From positions 700 through 16,700 of the forward strand of contig DBBA01000234.1 in the NCBI GenBank assembly GCA_002291955.1: a DNA stretch of 16,001 nucleotides, given 5' to 3'. A model generated the notes under the pieces. The model was not told the DNA's origin and did not search any database. It saw only the letters and a program-made list of their open reading frames with translations. Both the position numbers and the translations under genes were made by a program. The stretch's first letter is position 1, and the number at the start of each line of letters is the position of its first letter. Positions 8,181 through 14,335 of this stretch are shown piece by piece. The DNA is from Rhodobacteraceae bacterium UBA996. Lineage in GTDB: Bacteria > Pseudomonadota > Alphaproteobacteria > Rhodobacterales > Rhodobacteraceae.

Positions 8181-8638
8181 CCCCCCGGCGGCTGGGGCCG
8201 GACGACCCCGGGCTGGCTGCCGCGCTGGACCTGGTCCGGGGGGCGTTCGCTGACATGGACGGGGTGGTGGACCCGCCGTCATCGATCCATAGGCTGGATC
8301 GGGCCGGCATGGCGCGGGCGGCGGCGGAGGGCGAGGTGTGGGTGATCGGGGACCCGCCCCTGGCTTGCGTGACCCTGACCCCGGGGGACGGGCACCTGTA
8401 TCTGGGGAAGCTGGCCGTGGCCGAGGCGGCGCGGGGGCGGGGGCTGGCGCGAGGGCTGGTCGACCTGGCCTGTGACCGGGCGCGGGCGATGGGCTTGCCC
8501 GAGGTGCGGCTGCAGACCCGCGTGGAGCTGACGGGGAATCAGGCGGCGTTCCGGGCCCTGGGGTTTCGGGAGGTCGGGCGGTCGGCGCATCCGGGACATG
8601 ATCGGCCGACCTCGATCACCTATGCCCGGGCCGTCTGA
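8177..8638 (+). CDS. GNAT-family N-acetyltransferase downstream of cobN
   Basis: This is a 153-aa GNAT protein. Motif A reads YLGKLAVAEAARGRGLARGL, with the R-G-R-G-L-A loop. It is followed by GLPEVRLQTRVELTGNQAAF and ALGFREVGRSAHPGHDRPTS, the usual motif B (N-x-x-A-x-x-x-F-x-x-L-G-F). The N-terminal helix region carries AFADMDGVVDPPSS. The start is taken as GTG 8177, which overlaps the cobN stop (GTGA 8177-8180) and follows GGAGAG at 8164-8169 by 7 nt. An ATG at 8129 would add 16 residues of cobN-overlapping sequence with no homology look. It is not close in sequence to the other GNAT at 3981. The acceptor substrate is unknown, and its place as the last operon gene makes it co-expressed with cobN. 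Confidence 0.88.
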   Translation: MTPRRLGPDDPGLAAALDLVRGAFADMDGVVDPPSSIHRLDRAGMARAAAEGEVWVIGDPPLACVTLTPGDGHLYLGKLAVAEAARGRGLARGLVDLACDRARAMGLPEVRLQTRVELTGNQAAFRALGFREVGRSAHPGHDRPTSITYARAV

Positions 8639-8646
8639 GGGCTGGG

Positions 8647-8705
8647 TTTGTGCACATGTGCACAAATGGTCAAGTCATTGATCTGGAAAGACAAGATATG
8701 TGCAC
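8647..8705. promoter_or_regulatory. 20-bp perfect palindrome plus a third half-site in a convergent gap
   Basis: TTTGTGCACATGTGCACAAA (8647-8666) is its own reverse complement. A third copy of its half-site, ATGTGCAC, occurs at 8698-8705, exactly 42 bp (about four helical turns) from the same half at 8656-8663. The gap lies between genes that converge (GNAT from the left, lipoprotein from the right), and the intervening sequence is AT-richer than the rest. It could be an operator, a protein-binding chromosome site or a transcription end. No T-tract supports an intrinsic terminator. Confidence 0.5.
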
Positions 8706-8761
8706 GTTAGGGTCTGGTTCACCATCCTTACCGCCACCCTGCGCACCCGGGCGTTGCCGGA

Positions 8762-9049
8762 TCAGGAGCAATCGAGCGTCGCCTTCAGGATCGCCGGGTC
8801 GCCCGTGATGTCCCGCACGCGGCAGCCGGTGACCTGCTGCACGGCGATGCGGGCGTTGGCCGACACCTCGGCGAAGCTGGGGCGCCAGTCGCGGTTGAGG
8901 CGCAGAACCTCGGCCTCGGTCCCGCGGTAGTGCACGCCAAAGGTCATGCCCCCGACCTGCACCTGTTCGCTGTTCGCCCCGGCCATCGACAGGCTGGGGC
9001 TGTCGCAGGCGGCGAGGAGGAACGGGGCAAGGAGGAGGACGCGGCGCAT
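8762..9049 (-). CDS. Small predicted lipoprotein of unknown function
   Basis: The 95-aa protein begins MRRVLLLAPFLLAAC: positively charged start, hydrophobic core and lipobox L-A-A-C with Cys15 as the lipidation site. It should therefore be anchored to the inner or outer membrane facing the periplasm. The mature part of about 80 residues is small and compact, with two further cysteines (C76 in VTGCRVRD and C94 near the end, LDCS) that could form a disulfide. I do not recognise a named family. It resembles small conserved Rhodobacteraceae lipoproteins annotated as hypothetical. The start ATG at 9049 has no strong Shine-Dalgarno, but it places the signal sequence correctly. The gene stands alone and converges with the B12 operon. 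Confidence 0.85.
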   Translation of the reverse strand: MRRVLLLAPFLLAACDSPSLSMAGANSEQVQVGGMTFGVHYRGTEAEVLRLNRDWRPSFAEVSANARIAVQQVTGCRVRDITGDPAILKATLDCS

Positions 9050-9134
9050 GACCGGCAGGGTGCGCGCGGAAGCGTTAGGGAAGGGTTAACGGACAGGCGG
9101 ATGCGCGAGGGGGAGGCCCCCGGGGTGGCAGAAC

Positions 9135-9148
9135 TTGATCCAGATCAA
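9135..9148. promoter_or_regulatory. FNR/FnrL binding site
   Basis: TTGATCCAGATCAA is a perfect FNR-family consensus (TTGAT-N4-ATCAA). In Rhodobacteraceae, FnrL uses such boxes to switch genes on when oxygen falls. If it works as a class II activator site (centre near -41.5), transcription would run rightward from about 9183. No good -10 hexamer is obvious; TATGAG at 9165-9170 is the nearest candidate. The lipoprotein gene on the left starts 86 bp away and reads the other way, so its control from this box is also possible. Confidence 0.75.
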
Positions 9149-9231
9149 TTCGCGTTCCTGCATGTATGAGATGGACGCCGACGATCTTCCTGTCCCGGGT
9201 CGGGGCGGTCGGCCTGTCGGCCCCACCGTCC

Positions 9232-9408
9232 ATGAGTGCCAACCCCCTGACGGTCGGCGTGGCGCTGTCGGTGGCGTTCGGCACGGCGGCGGTGCTGCAC
9301 GTCTGGCTGAACAAGGGTCTGCTGGCCGCGCCCGCGGAACAGGTCCTGCCCGGATCGGTCGAGGCGGGGTTGCGGCCCCGCCTTTTCCTTTTGCGGGGCG
9401 CGTCCTAG
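9232..9408 (+). CDS. Possible small membrane protein, 58 aa (uncertain)
   Basis: The frame MSANPLTVGVALSVAFGTAA and onward would encode one hydrophobic helix (about residues 6-25), then VWLNKGLL and a short tail. Codon third positions are strongly G/C in this frame, as in real genes here, and the ORF lies directly downstream of the FNR box. Against it, no Shine-Dalgarno precedes ATG 9232, and an intrinsic terminator (9363-9392) falls inside the last codons, so a terminated transcript would lack the stop codon. The same frame opens at ATG 9166 (80 aa). I do not recognise the protein. It may be a real small protein, a relic, or chance in high-GC DNA. Confidence 0.3.
   Translation: MSANPLTVGVALSVAFGTAAVLHVWLNKGLLAAPAEQVLPGSVEAGLRPRLFLLRGAS
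9363..9392 (+). terminator. Intrinsic terminator upstream of lrgA
   Basis: GGCGGGG (9363-9369) pairs perfectly with CCCCGCC (9376-9382) around the loop TTGCGG, and the T-tract TTTTCCTTTT (9383-9392) follows. This is the best Rho-independent terminator in the window. It would end rightward transcripts starting near the FNR box, about 210 nt after the predicted start, and separates them from lrgA unless read through. Confidence 0.75.
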
Positions 9409-9438
9409 GGTTCCCCCCAGCCCCGGAGGTGCCCCGCG

Positions 9439-9792
9439 ATGATCCCTGCGCTGACGCTGCTTCTGATGTGCCAGCTGGCGGGCGAGGTCATTGCCCGCGG
9501 ACTGGGGTTGAGCGTGCCGGGCCCGGTGATCGGGATGGGGCTGATCGTGGCGCTGTTCCTGGCCATGCCGCGGGTGGCCGAGGCGGTGCGCCCGGCAGCG
9601 GCAGTGCTGCTGGGGAACCTGTCGCTTCTGTTCGTGCCTGCGGGCGTGGGGATCGTCGGGCACCTGGACCGGCTGGGGGCGCAGGGTGTGGCGATCCTGA
9701 CGGCGATTGTCGTGTCCACGGTGCTGGCGATGGTGGTGGGCGCGCTGGTGTTCGTGGCGGTCGCGCGGCTGGTGGGGCAACAGGATGGCTGA
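9439..9792 (+). CDS. lrgA: LrgA/CidA-family membrane protein
   Basis: This is a 117-aa inner-membrane protein with four hydrophobic segments (about residues 3-20, 27-43, 55-74 and 85-110). The family signature is present: CQLAGEVIARGLGLSVPGPV (11-30) with IGMGL after it, and LLGNLSLLFVPAGVGI (57-72). LrgA/CidA proteins were described as holin-like regulators of murein hydrolase export. In Bacillus and Streptococcus, homologous pairs act in pyruvate uptake, so a small-carboxylate transport role is possible. ATG 9439 follows a strong GGAGGT by 8 nt. It overlaps lrgB by 8 nt, showing a translationally coupled pair. The nearest regulatory signal upstream is the FNR box, but a terminator stands between. 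Confidence 0.9.
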   Translation: MIPALTLLLMCQLAGEVIARGLGLSVPGPVIGMGLIVALFLAMPRVAEAVRPAAAVLLGNLSLLFVPAGVGIVGHLDRLGAQGVAILTAIVVSTVLAMVVGALVFVAVARLVGQQDG

Positions 9793-10501
9793 GTTCACCG
9801 ACATCTGGAGCTACCTGTCGCAGGGGCCGCTGTTGTGGCTGACGGCGACGCTGGTGGCCTATGGCGCGGGGGATGCGCTGTTCCGGGCGTCGGGGCGCAA
9901 GCCGTATGTGAACCCGGTGCTGATCGCCGTCGTTCTGCTTGGCGCGGTGCTGTGGGGCACAGGCACGTCCTATGCCACCTATTTCGAGGGCGCGCAGTTC
10001 GTGCATTTCATGCTGGGGCCCGCGACGGTGGCGCTGGCGGTGCCACTGTATGGCAACCTTGCGCGGGTGCGGGCGACCGCGGTGCCGATGCTGGCGGCGC
10101 TGGTGGCGGGATCGGTCACGGCGATCGTGTCGGCCGTGGGGATCGCCTGGGCGCTGGGGGTGCGGGGCGAGACGCTGGTCTCGCTGGCGCCGAAATCGGC
10201 GACGGCCCCGGTGGCGCTGGGCATTTCCGAGGCGCTGGGCGGGTCGCCCACGCTGACGGCGGTGCTGGTGATCCTGACGGGCGTGACCGGGGCCATCGTG
10301 GCGACGCCGCTGCTCAACGCGCTGCGGGTGCGCGACTGGCGTGCGCGGGGGTTCGCCGTGGGCGTGGCCGCGCACGGGATCGGCACCGCGCGGGCGTTCC
10401 AGGTGAACGAGACGGCAGGGGCCTTTGCCGGGATCGGGATGGGGCTGAACGCGTTCCTGACGGCGCTGATCGCGCCGGTGGTAATCGCCTGGCTGGTATG
10501 A
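9785..10501 (+). CDS. lrgB: LrgB/CidB-family membrane protein
   Basis: This is a 238-aa polytopic membrane protein and the usual partner of LrgA. Family features are PYVNPVLIAVVLLGAVLW near residue 40, the segment YFEGAQFVHFMLGPATVALA (about 65-84) with VPLYGN after it, LAPKSATAPVALGISEALGG (about 135-155), and the C-terminal GVAAHGIGTARAFQVNETAG with FAGIGMGLNAFLTAL. The start at ATG 9785 gives MAEFTDIWSYLSQGP, overlaps the lrgA end, and suits the family length of about 230. Its stop lies 7 nt before the cobO ATG used here, so cobO is probably on the same message. Function is as for LrgA: murein-hydrolase control or pyruvate-type transport, not decidable from sequence. Confidence 0.93.
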   Translation: MAEFTDIWSYLSQGPLLWLTATLVAYGAGDALFRASGRKPYVNPVLIAVVLLGAVLWGTGTSYATYFEGAQFVHFMLGPATVALAVPLYGNLARVRATAVPMLAALVAGSVTAIVSAVGIAWALGVRGETLVSLAPKSATAPVALGISEALGGSPTLTAVLVILTGVTGAIVATPLLNALRVRDWRARGFAVGVAAHGIGTARAFQVNETAGAFAGIGMGLNAFLTALIAPVVIAWLV

Positions 10502-10508
10502 GGGAATG

Positions 10509-11135
10509 ATGGACGAGAGCGAAGGACCGGCGGACGACGACGCGCGCCATGCCGCGAAGATGGCCAAGAAGAAGGCCGCGCGGGACAAGATCATGGCCGG
10601 AAAGACGCAGGAAAAGGGTCTGGTCATCGTCCATACGGGCAAGGGCAAGGGCAAGTCGTCGGCGGCGTTCGGGATGATCTTCCGCTGCATCGCGCATGGG
10701 ATGCCCTGCGCGGTGGTGCAGTTCATCAAGGGGGCGATGGCGACGGGCGAGCGCGACCTGATCGCGGCGCATTTCGGCGACCTGTGCGCGTTCCACACGA
10801 TGGGCGAGGGGTTCACCTGGGAAACCCAGGACCGCGCGCGCGATGTGGCCGCGGCGGGGCGCGCGTGGGAGGTGGCGAAGGACCTGATCCGCGATCCGGG
10901 CAACCGGATGGTGCTGCTGGACGAGATCAACATCGCGCTGCGGTATGAATACCTGGATGTGGGGGAGGTGCTGCGGTTCCTGGCCGAGGAGAAGCCGCCG
11001 ACGACCCATGTGGTGCTGACGGGCCGGAACGCGGCCGAGGCGCTGATCGAGGCGGCCGATCTGGTGACCGAGATGGAGCTGGTGAAGCATCCGTTCCGGT
11101 CGGGGGTGAAGGCGCAGGCGGGGGTGGAGTTCTGA
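10509..11135 (+). CDS. cobO: Cob(I)yrinic acid a,c-diamide adenosyltransferase CobO
   Basis: CobO/CobA/BtuR-type adenosyltransferase transfers the 5'-deoxyadenosyl group of ATP to reduced Co(I) corrinoid in the aerobic B12 pathway. The 208-aa protein has the lysine-rich N-terminal arm DARHAAKMAKKKAARDKIMA and the unusual P-loop TGKGKGKSS (43-51). It also has VVQFIKG, the substrate segment MGEGFTWET, the Walker B-like MVLLDEIN (about 134-141), the typical TTHVVLTGRNA, and a TEMELVKHPFRSGVKAQAG tail. Two ATGs stand in tandem (10506 and 10509). The Shine-Dalgarno GAGGGA (10500-10505) touches the first, so 10509 is preferred, and the difference is one residue. It follows lrgB at once and abuts the flavin reductase, outside the riboswitch operon. 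Confidence 0.96.
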   Translation: MDESEGPADDDARHAAKMAKKKAARDKIMAGKTQEKGLVIVHTGKGKGKSSAAFGMIFRCIAHGMPCAVVQFIKGAMATGERDLIAAHFGDLCAFHTMGEGFTWETQDRARDVAAAGRAWEVAKDLIRDPGNRMVLLDEINIALRYEYLDVGEVLRFLAEEKPPTTHVVLTGRNAAEALIEAADLVTEMELVKHPFRSGVKAQAGVEF

Positions 11136-11681
11136 ATGGTGCTGCTGGGGATCTGCGGCAGCCTGCGGAAGGGCAGCCTGAACCGCCTGCTGATGGGCGA
11201 GGTGTTCGCCGCCTGGGGTGGCGATGTGGCGGAGGGCGACATTCGCCTGCCGCTGCTCGATGAGGACCTGAAGGCGGAACAGGGTCTTCCGCCCGGGGTC
11301 GCGCGGCTGGCCGAGCAGATTGCCGCCGCGGCGGCGGTGGTGCTGGTGACGCCCGAATACAACCAGTCGATGCCGGGGACGATCAAGAACGCGCTCGACT
11401 GGGTGAGCCTCGCGCCGGGCAAGCCGTGGCTCGACAAGCCGGTGGCGATTGTCTCGGCCGCGGATGGGCGGGCCGGGGGCGCGCGGGCGCAGTATGCGCT
11501 GCGGCTGGCGATGACGCCGTTCCGGCCGCGGCTGCTGACGGGGCCCGAGGTTGCCGTGGCCCATGCGTCGAAGGAGTTCGAGGGCGGGCGGCTGGTGTCG
11601 GACCGGTATCGCGCGCAGGTGGCGGAGCTGGCGGGGCGGCTGCGGGCCGAGGCGGCGCGGGGGCCTGCGCTGCCGGACTAG
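11136..11681 (+). CDS. NAD(P)H-dependent FMN reductase (flavodoxin-like fold)
   Basis: This 181-aa cytoplasmic protein belongs to the NADPH-dependent FMN reductase/chromate reductase family. GICGSLRKGSLNRLL (5-19) is the FMN phosphate loop. VLVTPEYNQSMPGTIKNALD (69-88), followed by WVS, is the family signature that contacts the isoalloxazine ring. It reduces FMN or quinones with NAD(P)H. The ATG follows the cobO stop with no gap (TGA-ATG), with GGAG about 6 nt upstream, so the two are coupled. CobO needs Co(I), which must be made from Co(II) by a flavin system, so this reductase may serve corrinoid reduction; that is inference from position. It is not of the split-barrel CobR type. A general quinone or chromate reductase role is the alternative. 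Confidence 0.9.
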   Translation: MVLLGICGSLRKGSLNRLLMGEVFAAWGGDVAEGDIRLPLLDEDLKAEQGLPPGVARLAEQIAAAAAVVLVTPEYNQSMPGTIKNALDWVSLAPGKPWLDKPVAIVSAADGRAGGARAQYALRLAMTPFRPRLLTGPEVAVAHASKEFEGGRLVSDRYRAQVAELAGRLRAEAARGPALPD

Positions 11682-11722
11682 GGTCTTGCACCCCGCCTGA
11701 GCCAGCGGCAGGGTCGCGGGCC

Positions 11723-12529
11723 ATGGACGACGCGACCGGCATCGGCACCACGGTCACCTGCACCATCGACCCGGCGCGGGCGGCGGCGCTGTATGCCACG
11801 CTGGGGCTCGACCGGGCCGCGCCGTCGTCGGGCGATGCGCTGATCCCGTTTGCGCATCAGGTGTATTTCTGGGGTGCCCGGCCGCCGCACGCGCTGGGCC
11901 GCGACGGGCACCCGGCGCCCGGGGCAGGGCCGGTCCCCGACCTCGGGTTGCCGCGACGCATGTGGGCGGGTGGGCGGCTGGTGTTTCACGGGGCCTTCCG
12001 GGCGGGGGTGCGGGCGGAGAAGCACAGCACGTTGGCCGCCGTGACCCGCAAGACCGGGCGATCCGGGCCGCTGGCGTTCGCGACGCTGCGCCATGACATC
12101 CGGCAGCGGGGGGCGCTGGTGGTGACCGAATGGCAGGACATCGTCTATCGCGCCGATCCTGCCCCGGGCGAGCCGCCGCCCGATCCCCCCGTTGCACCAA
12201 GGGACGAAACAAGCCGAAACAGGGTCGATTTCGACCCGGTCCTGCTGTTCCGCTACTCGGCGCTGACGCTGAACGGGCATCGCATCCACTATGACCAGCC
12301 CTATGCCCGCGAGGTCGAGGGCTATGGCGGGTTGGTCGTCCACGGGCCGCTTCTGGCGCAGCTTCTGATGCTGAAGGCGGAGGCCGAGGGCGGCCCCTTG
12401 CGCGAATTCACCTTTCGCGCGACCGCCGCGCTGGTGCATACCGAAAGCGCAGAGTTGTGCCGCAAGGGGCAGGACCTGTGGGTGCGGGGGCCGGACGGGC
12501 GCCTGTGCATGACTGCCACCGCCCGCTGA
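11723..12529 (+). CDS. MaoC-like acyl-CoA hydratase (HTD2/mesaconyl-CoA hydratase type)
   Basis: This 268-aa protein has the layout of two hotdog folds in tandem. The N-terminal half (about 1-145) carries ALIPFAHQVYFWGARP, PRRMWAGGRLVFHGAFRAG and TEWQDIVYR, seen in the FAS1-like dehydratase domain. The C-terminal half (about 165-268) has FRYSALTLNGHRIHYDQPYA followed by REVEGYGGLVVHGPL, the hydratase-2 motif with H189 and D191 as probable catalytic positions. Relatives hydrate mesaconyl-C4-CoA, itaconyl-CoA or beta-hydroxyacyl chains, and the exact substrate cannot be read. ATG 11723 is chosen because the open frame upstream runs back into the flavin reductase gene without homology. It follows that gene by 41 nt in the same direction, so it may be co-transcribed, but no functional link is evident. 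Confidence 0.87.
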   Translation: MDDATGIGTTVTCTIDPARAAALYATLGLDRAAPSSGDALIPFAHQVYFWGARPPHALGRDGHPAPGAGPVPDLGLPRRMWAGGRLVFHGAFRAGVRAEKHSTLAAVTRKTGRSGPLAFATLRHDIRQRGALVVTEWQDIVYRADPAPGEPPPDPPVAPRDETSRNRVDFDPVLLFRYSALTLNGHRIHYDQPYAREVEGYGGLVVHGPLLAQLLMLKAEAEGGPLREFTFRATAALVHTESAELCRKGQDLWVRGPDGRLCMTATAR

Positions 12530-12565
12530 CGCCGCCCGCTGAAACCGCCCTGTGAGAGGACCGCC

Positions 12566-13294
12566 ATGGCCGCCGACCGTACCACGCCGCTGCTGGCCGT
12601 GCTGTTCGATGCCGACAATGTCTCGGCCCGGCATGCGGAGCCGATCCTGAAGGAGATCACCAGCTACGGCGAACCCGCGCTGCGCCGGGTCTATGCCGAC
12701 TGGTCAAAGCCCAGCCTGAAGGGCTGGGTCGAGACGTCCCGCAAGCTGGGGCTGGTGACATACCAGGAAAGCGCCAACACCGTGGGCAAGAACGCCAGCG
12801 ACATTGGCCTGGTGATCGACGCGATGGACATCCTGCATTCCGGCCGCTTCGACGGGTTCGTGCTGGTGTCGTCCGACAGCGACTTTACCCGGCTGGCCGC
12901 GCGCATCCGCGAACAGGGGCTGGAGGTCATCGGGATCGGGATGGAGAAGACGCCCGAGTCGCTCAAGAACGTGTGCAACCGGTTCGTGCTGATCGAGAAC
13001 ATCGTGGACGAGCCGCCGCCCGCTCCCGAACGCGGTGGCCAGCCGCAGGCGCAGGCGACGCCCAGGAAGCCCGCCAAGGATGCGATCCCGCTGATCCTGC
13101 GCGCGATGGAGCGGATCGCGCAGGATGACGAGTGGTACACGCTGGGCGCGCTCGGCCAGCATATCCAGGCCGAGAACCCGGATTTCGACAGCCGCAGCTA
13201 CGGCAAGAAGAAGCTGAGCGACCTGATCGAGGAACTGAAGCGGTTCGAGACGAAGAAGCAGGGCAACCAGCTGATGGTGCGGCGGGTGGACTGA
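12566..13294 (+). CDS. NYN-domain ribonuclease with C-terminal LOTUS (OST-HTH) domain
   Basis: This is a 242-aa cytoplasmic protein. Residues 8-150 form a NYN (LabA/DUF88, PIN-like) domain with the acidic metal-binding set visible: LFDADN (D15, D17, N18), GKNASDIGLVIDAMD (D79, D85) and VSSDSDF (D104, D106). A proline/glutamine linker (150-172) follows. The LOTUS/OST-HTH winged helix (about 173-240) has the ALGQHIQAENPDFDSRSYG segment followed by KKKLSDLIEEL and a basic end. LOTUS domains bind RNA, so the likely role is a sequence- or structure-guided endoribonuclease; the target is unknown. AGAGG lies 7 nt before the ATG. It is 36 nt downstream of the hydratase gene and upstream of mbfA, with no obvious link to either. 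Confidence 0.93.
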   Translation: MAADRTTPLLAVLFDADNVSARHAEPILKEITSYGEPALRRVYADWSKPSLKGWVETSRKLGLVTYQESANTVGKNASDIGLVIDAMDILHSGRFDGFVLVSSDSDFTRLAARIREQGLEVIGIGMEKTPESLKNVCNRFVLIENIVDEPPPAPERGGQPQAQATPRKPAKDAIPLILRAMERIAQDDEWYTLGALGQHIQAENPDFDSRSYGKKKLSDLIEELKRFETKKQGNQLMVRRVD

Positions 13295-13300
13295 CGGGGG

Positions 13301-13328
13301 TTGCGACGCGGGGCTGGACCGCTAGATT
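13301..13328 (+). promoter_or_regulatory. Candidate mbfA promoter
   Basis: TTGCGA (13301-13306) and TAGATT (13323-13328), spaced 16 bp, are plausible -35 and -10 hexamers in the 62-bp gap before mbfA. The Irr box begins at the end of the -10 hexamer, which would let the repressor block RNA polymerase. The hexamers are moderate matches, and the transcript start is not known. Confidence 0.45.
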
Positions 13329-13341
13329 AGAACAGTTCTAA
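13327..13341. promoter_or_regulatory. Irr box / iron control element in front of mbfA
   Basis: TTAGAACAGTTCTAA has perfect 6-bp arms (TTAGAA and TTCTAA) around CAG. It matches the alphaproteobacterial ICE motif bound by the haem-responsive Fur-family regulator Irr. It ends 15 bp before the mbfA ATG. Irr is known to repress mbfA when iron is low in several Alphaproteobacteria, and the overlap with the putative -10 fits repression here. Confidence 0.8.
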
Positions 13342-13356
13342 CCTTCGGGGTCCGCC

Positions 13357-14334
13357 ATGATCACCGCCCTGACCGGCCGCCGCCGGTTTTCCGACCTGTC
13401 CGAGCGCGAGGTGCTGGCGCTGGCGATCTCGTCCGAGGAGGACGACGCCGCGATCTATCGCACCTATGCGGAACGGCTGCGGGCGGAGTACCCCGCCAGT
13501 GCCGCGGTGTTCGAGGGGATGGCGGCCGATGAGGACGGGCACCGCCAGCGGCTGATCGAGATGCTCAAGCGCCGGTTCGGCGACACGATCCCGTTGATCC
13601 GGCGCGAGCATGTGGCGGGGTTCCATGCCCGCCGCCCGGTCTGGCTGGTGGAGAACCTGTCGCTCGACACCATCCGGGGCGAGGCCCGCGCCATGGAGGC
13701 CCAGGCGGAGCGGTTCTATCATCTGGCGGCGCAGTCCACGACCGATGCCGACACGCGCAAGCTGCTGGGCACGCTGGCGGCGGCCGAGGCGGGGCACGAG
13801 GTCAAGGCGGAACGGCTGGTGGCCGAGCATCTGGGCGAGGAGGCCAAGGGCGAGGAGGATCAGGCCGCGCGGCGGCAGTTCGTGCTGACCTGGGTCCAGC
13901 CGGGGCTGGCGGGGCTGATGGACGGGTCCGTATCCACGCTGGCGCCGATCTTTGCCACCGCCTTTGCCACGCAGGACACGCATACGACGTTCCTGGTCGG
14001 GCTGGCGGCATCCGTCGGGGCCGGGATTTCCATGGGCTTCACCGAAGCGGCCAGTGACGATGGCGTGCTGTCGGGGCGCGGGTCGCCGGTGAAGCGGGGG
14101 ATGTCCGCGGGCGTGATGACAACGCTGGGCGGGCTGGGGCACGCGCTGCCCTACCTGATCCCCGATTTCTGGACGGCCACGATCATCGCGATTGCCGTGG
14201 TGTTCGTGGAGTTGTGGGCGATCGTGTGGATCCAGAACCGGTTCATGCAGACCCCGTTCCTGCGGGCGACGTTCCAGGTGGTGCTGGGGGGGGCCCTGGT
14301 GTTTGCCGCGGGGGCGCTGATCGGGGGCGGCTAG
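13357..14334 (+). CDS. mbfA: MbfA, membrane-bound ferritin-like iron exporter
   Basis: MbfA is an inner-membrane protein that exports or detoxifies iron and protects against peroxide. The 325-aa sequence fuses two parts. Residues 10-165 are a ferritin/rubrerythrin-like domain, with di-iron ligand candidates E27 (SSEEDDAAIY), E59-x-x-H62 (DEDGH), E114 and E144-x-x-H147 (AEAGH). Residues 175-325 are a VIT1/CCC1-type membrane domain with GLMDGSVSTLAPIFATAFA, GISMGFTEAASDD and three or more helices (about 190-225, 250-290 and 300-322). The length matches the family. ATG 13357 has GGGG 5-8 nt upstream. The Irr box at 13327-13341 implies release of repression at high iron. A run of eight G (14286-14293) near the 3' end leaves the frame intact. 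Confidence 0.95.
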   Translation: MITALTGRRRFSDLSEREVLALAISSEEDDAAIYRTYAERLRAEYPASAAVFEGMAADEDGHRQRLIEMLKRRFGDTIPLIRREHVAGFHARRPVWLVENLSLDTIRGEARAMEAQAERFYHLAAQSTTDADTRKLLGTLAAAEAGHEVKAERLVAEHLGEEAKGEEDQAARRQFVLTWVQPGLAGLMDGSVSTLAPIFATAFATQDTHTTFLVGLAASVGAGISMGFTEAASDDGVLSGRGSPVKRGMSAGVMTTLGGLGHALPYLIPDFWTATIIAIAVVFVELWAIVWIQNRFMQTPFLRATFQVVLGGALVFAAGALIGGG

Positions 14335-14335
14335 A

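Larger units (their letters stand above)
9050..9438. other. Intergenic region before lrgA: FNR box, possible small ORF, terminator
   Basis: This 389-bp stretch has no firm gene. From left to right it holds a short G/C hairpin GGGGG-AGG-CCCCC (9109-9121), a perfect FNR-type box (9135-9148), a possible 58-aa hydrophobic ORF (9232-9408), an intrinsic terminator (9363-9392) and the lrgA Shine-Dalgarno GGAGGT (9425-9430). The parts are listed separately. Confidence 0.6.

Noticed and set aside
5835..8282. An 815-codon minus-strand open frame opposite cobN
   Set aside because: It lies wholly opposite the conserved CobN coding frame and looks like a high-GC shadow, with no domain or start signal.
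8647..8666. The palindrome as an NtrC site
   Set aside because: NtrC sites have TGCAC and GTGCA half-sites separated by several bases. Here they are only 2 bp apart and lie between convergent genes.
9109..9121. GGGGG-AGG-CCCCC as an intrinsic terminator
   Set aside because: The stem is 5 bp with a 3-nt loop and no T-tract on either strand.
9488..11437. Long minus-strand open frames opposite lrgAB, cobO and the flavin reductase
   Set aside because: The plus-strand genes are clear family members with coupled starts. The reverse frames show no domain and run across several genes.
14286..14293. A run of eight G in mbfA as a frameshift or phase-variation tract
   Set aside because: The frame continues through the run to a normal C-terminus of expected length, and G-runs are common in this composition.
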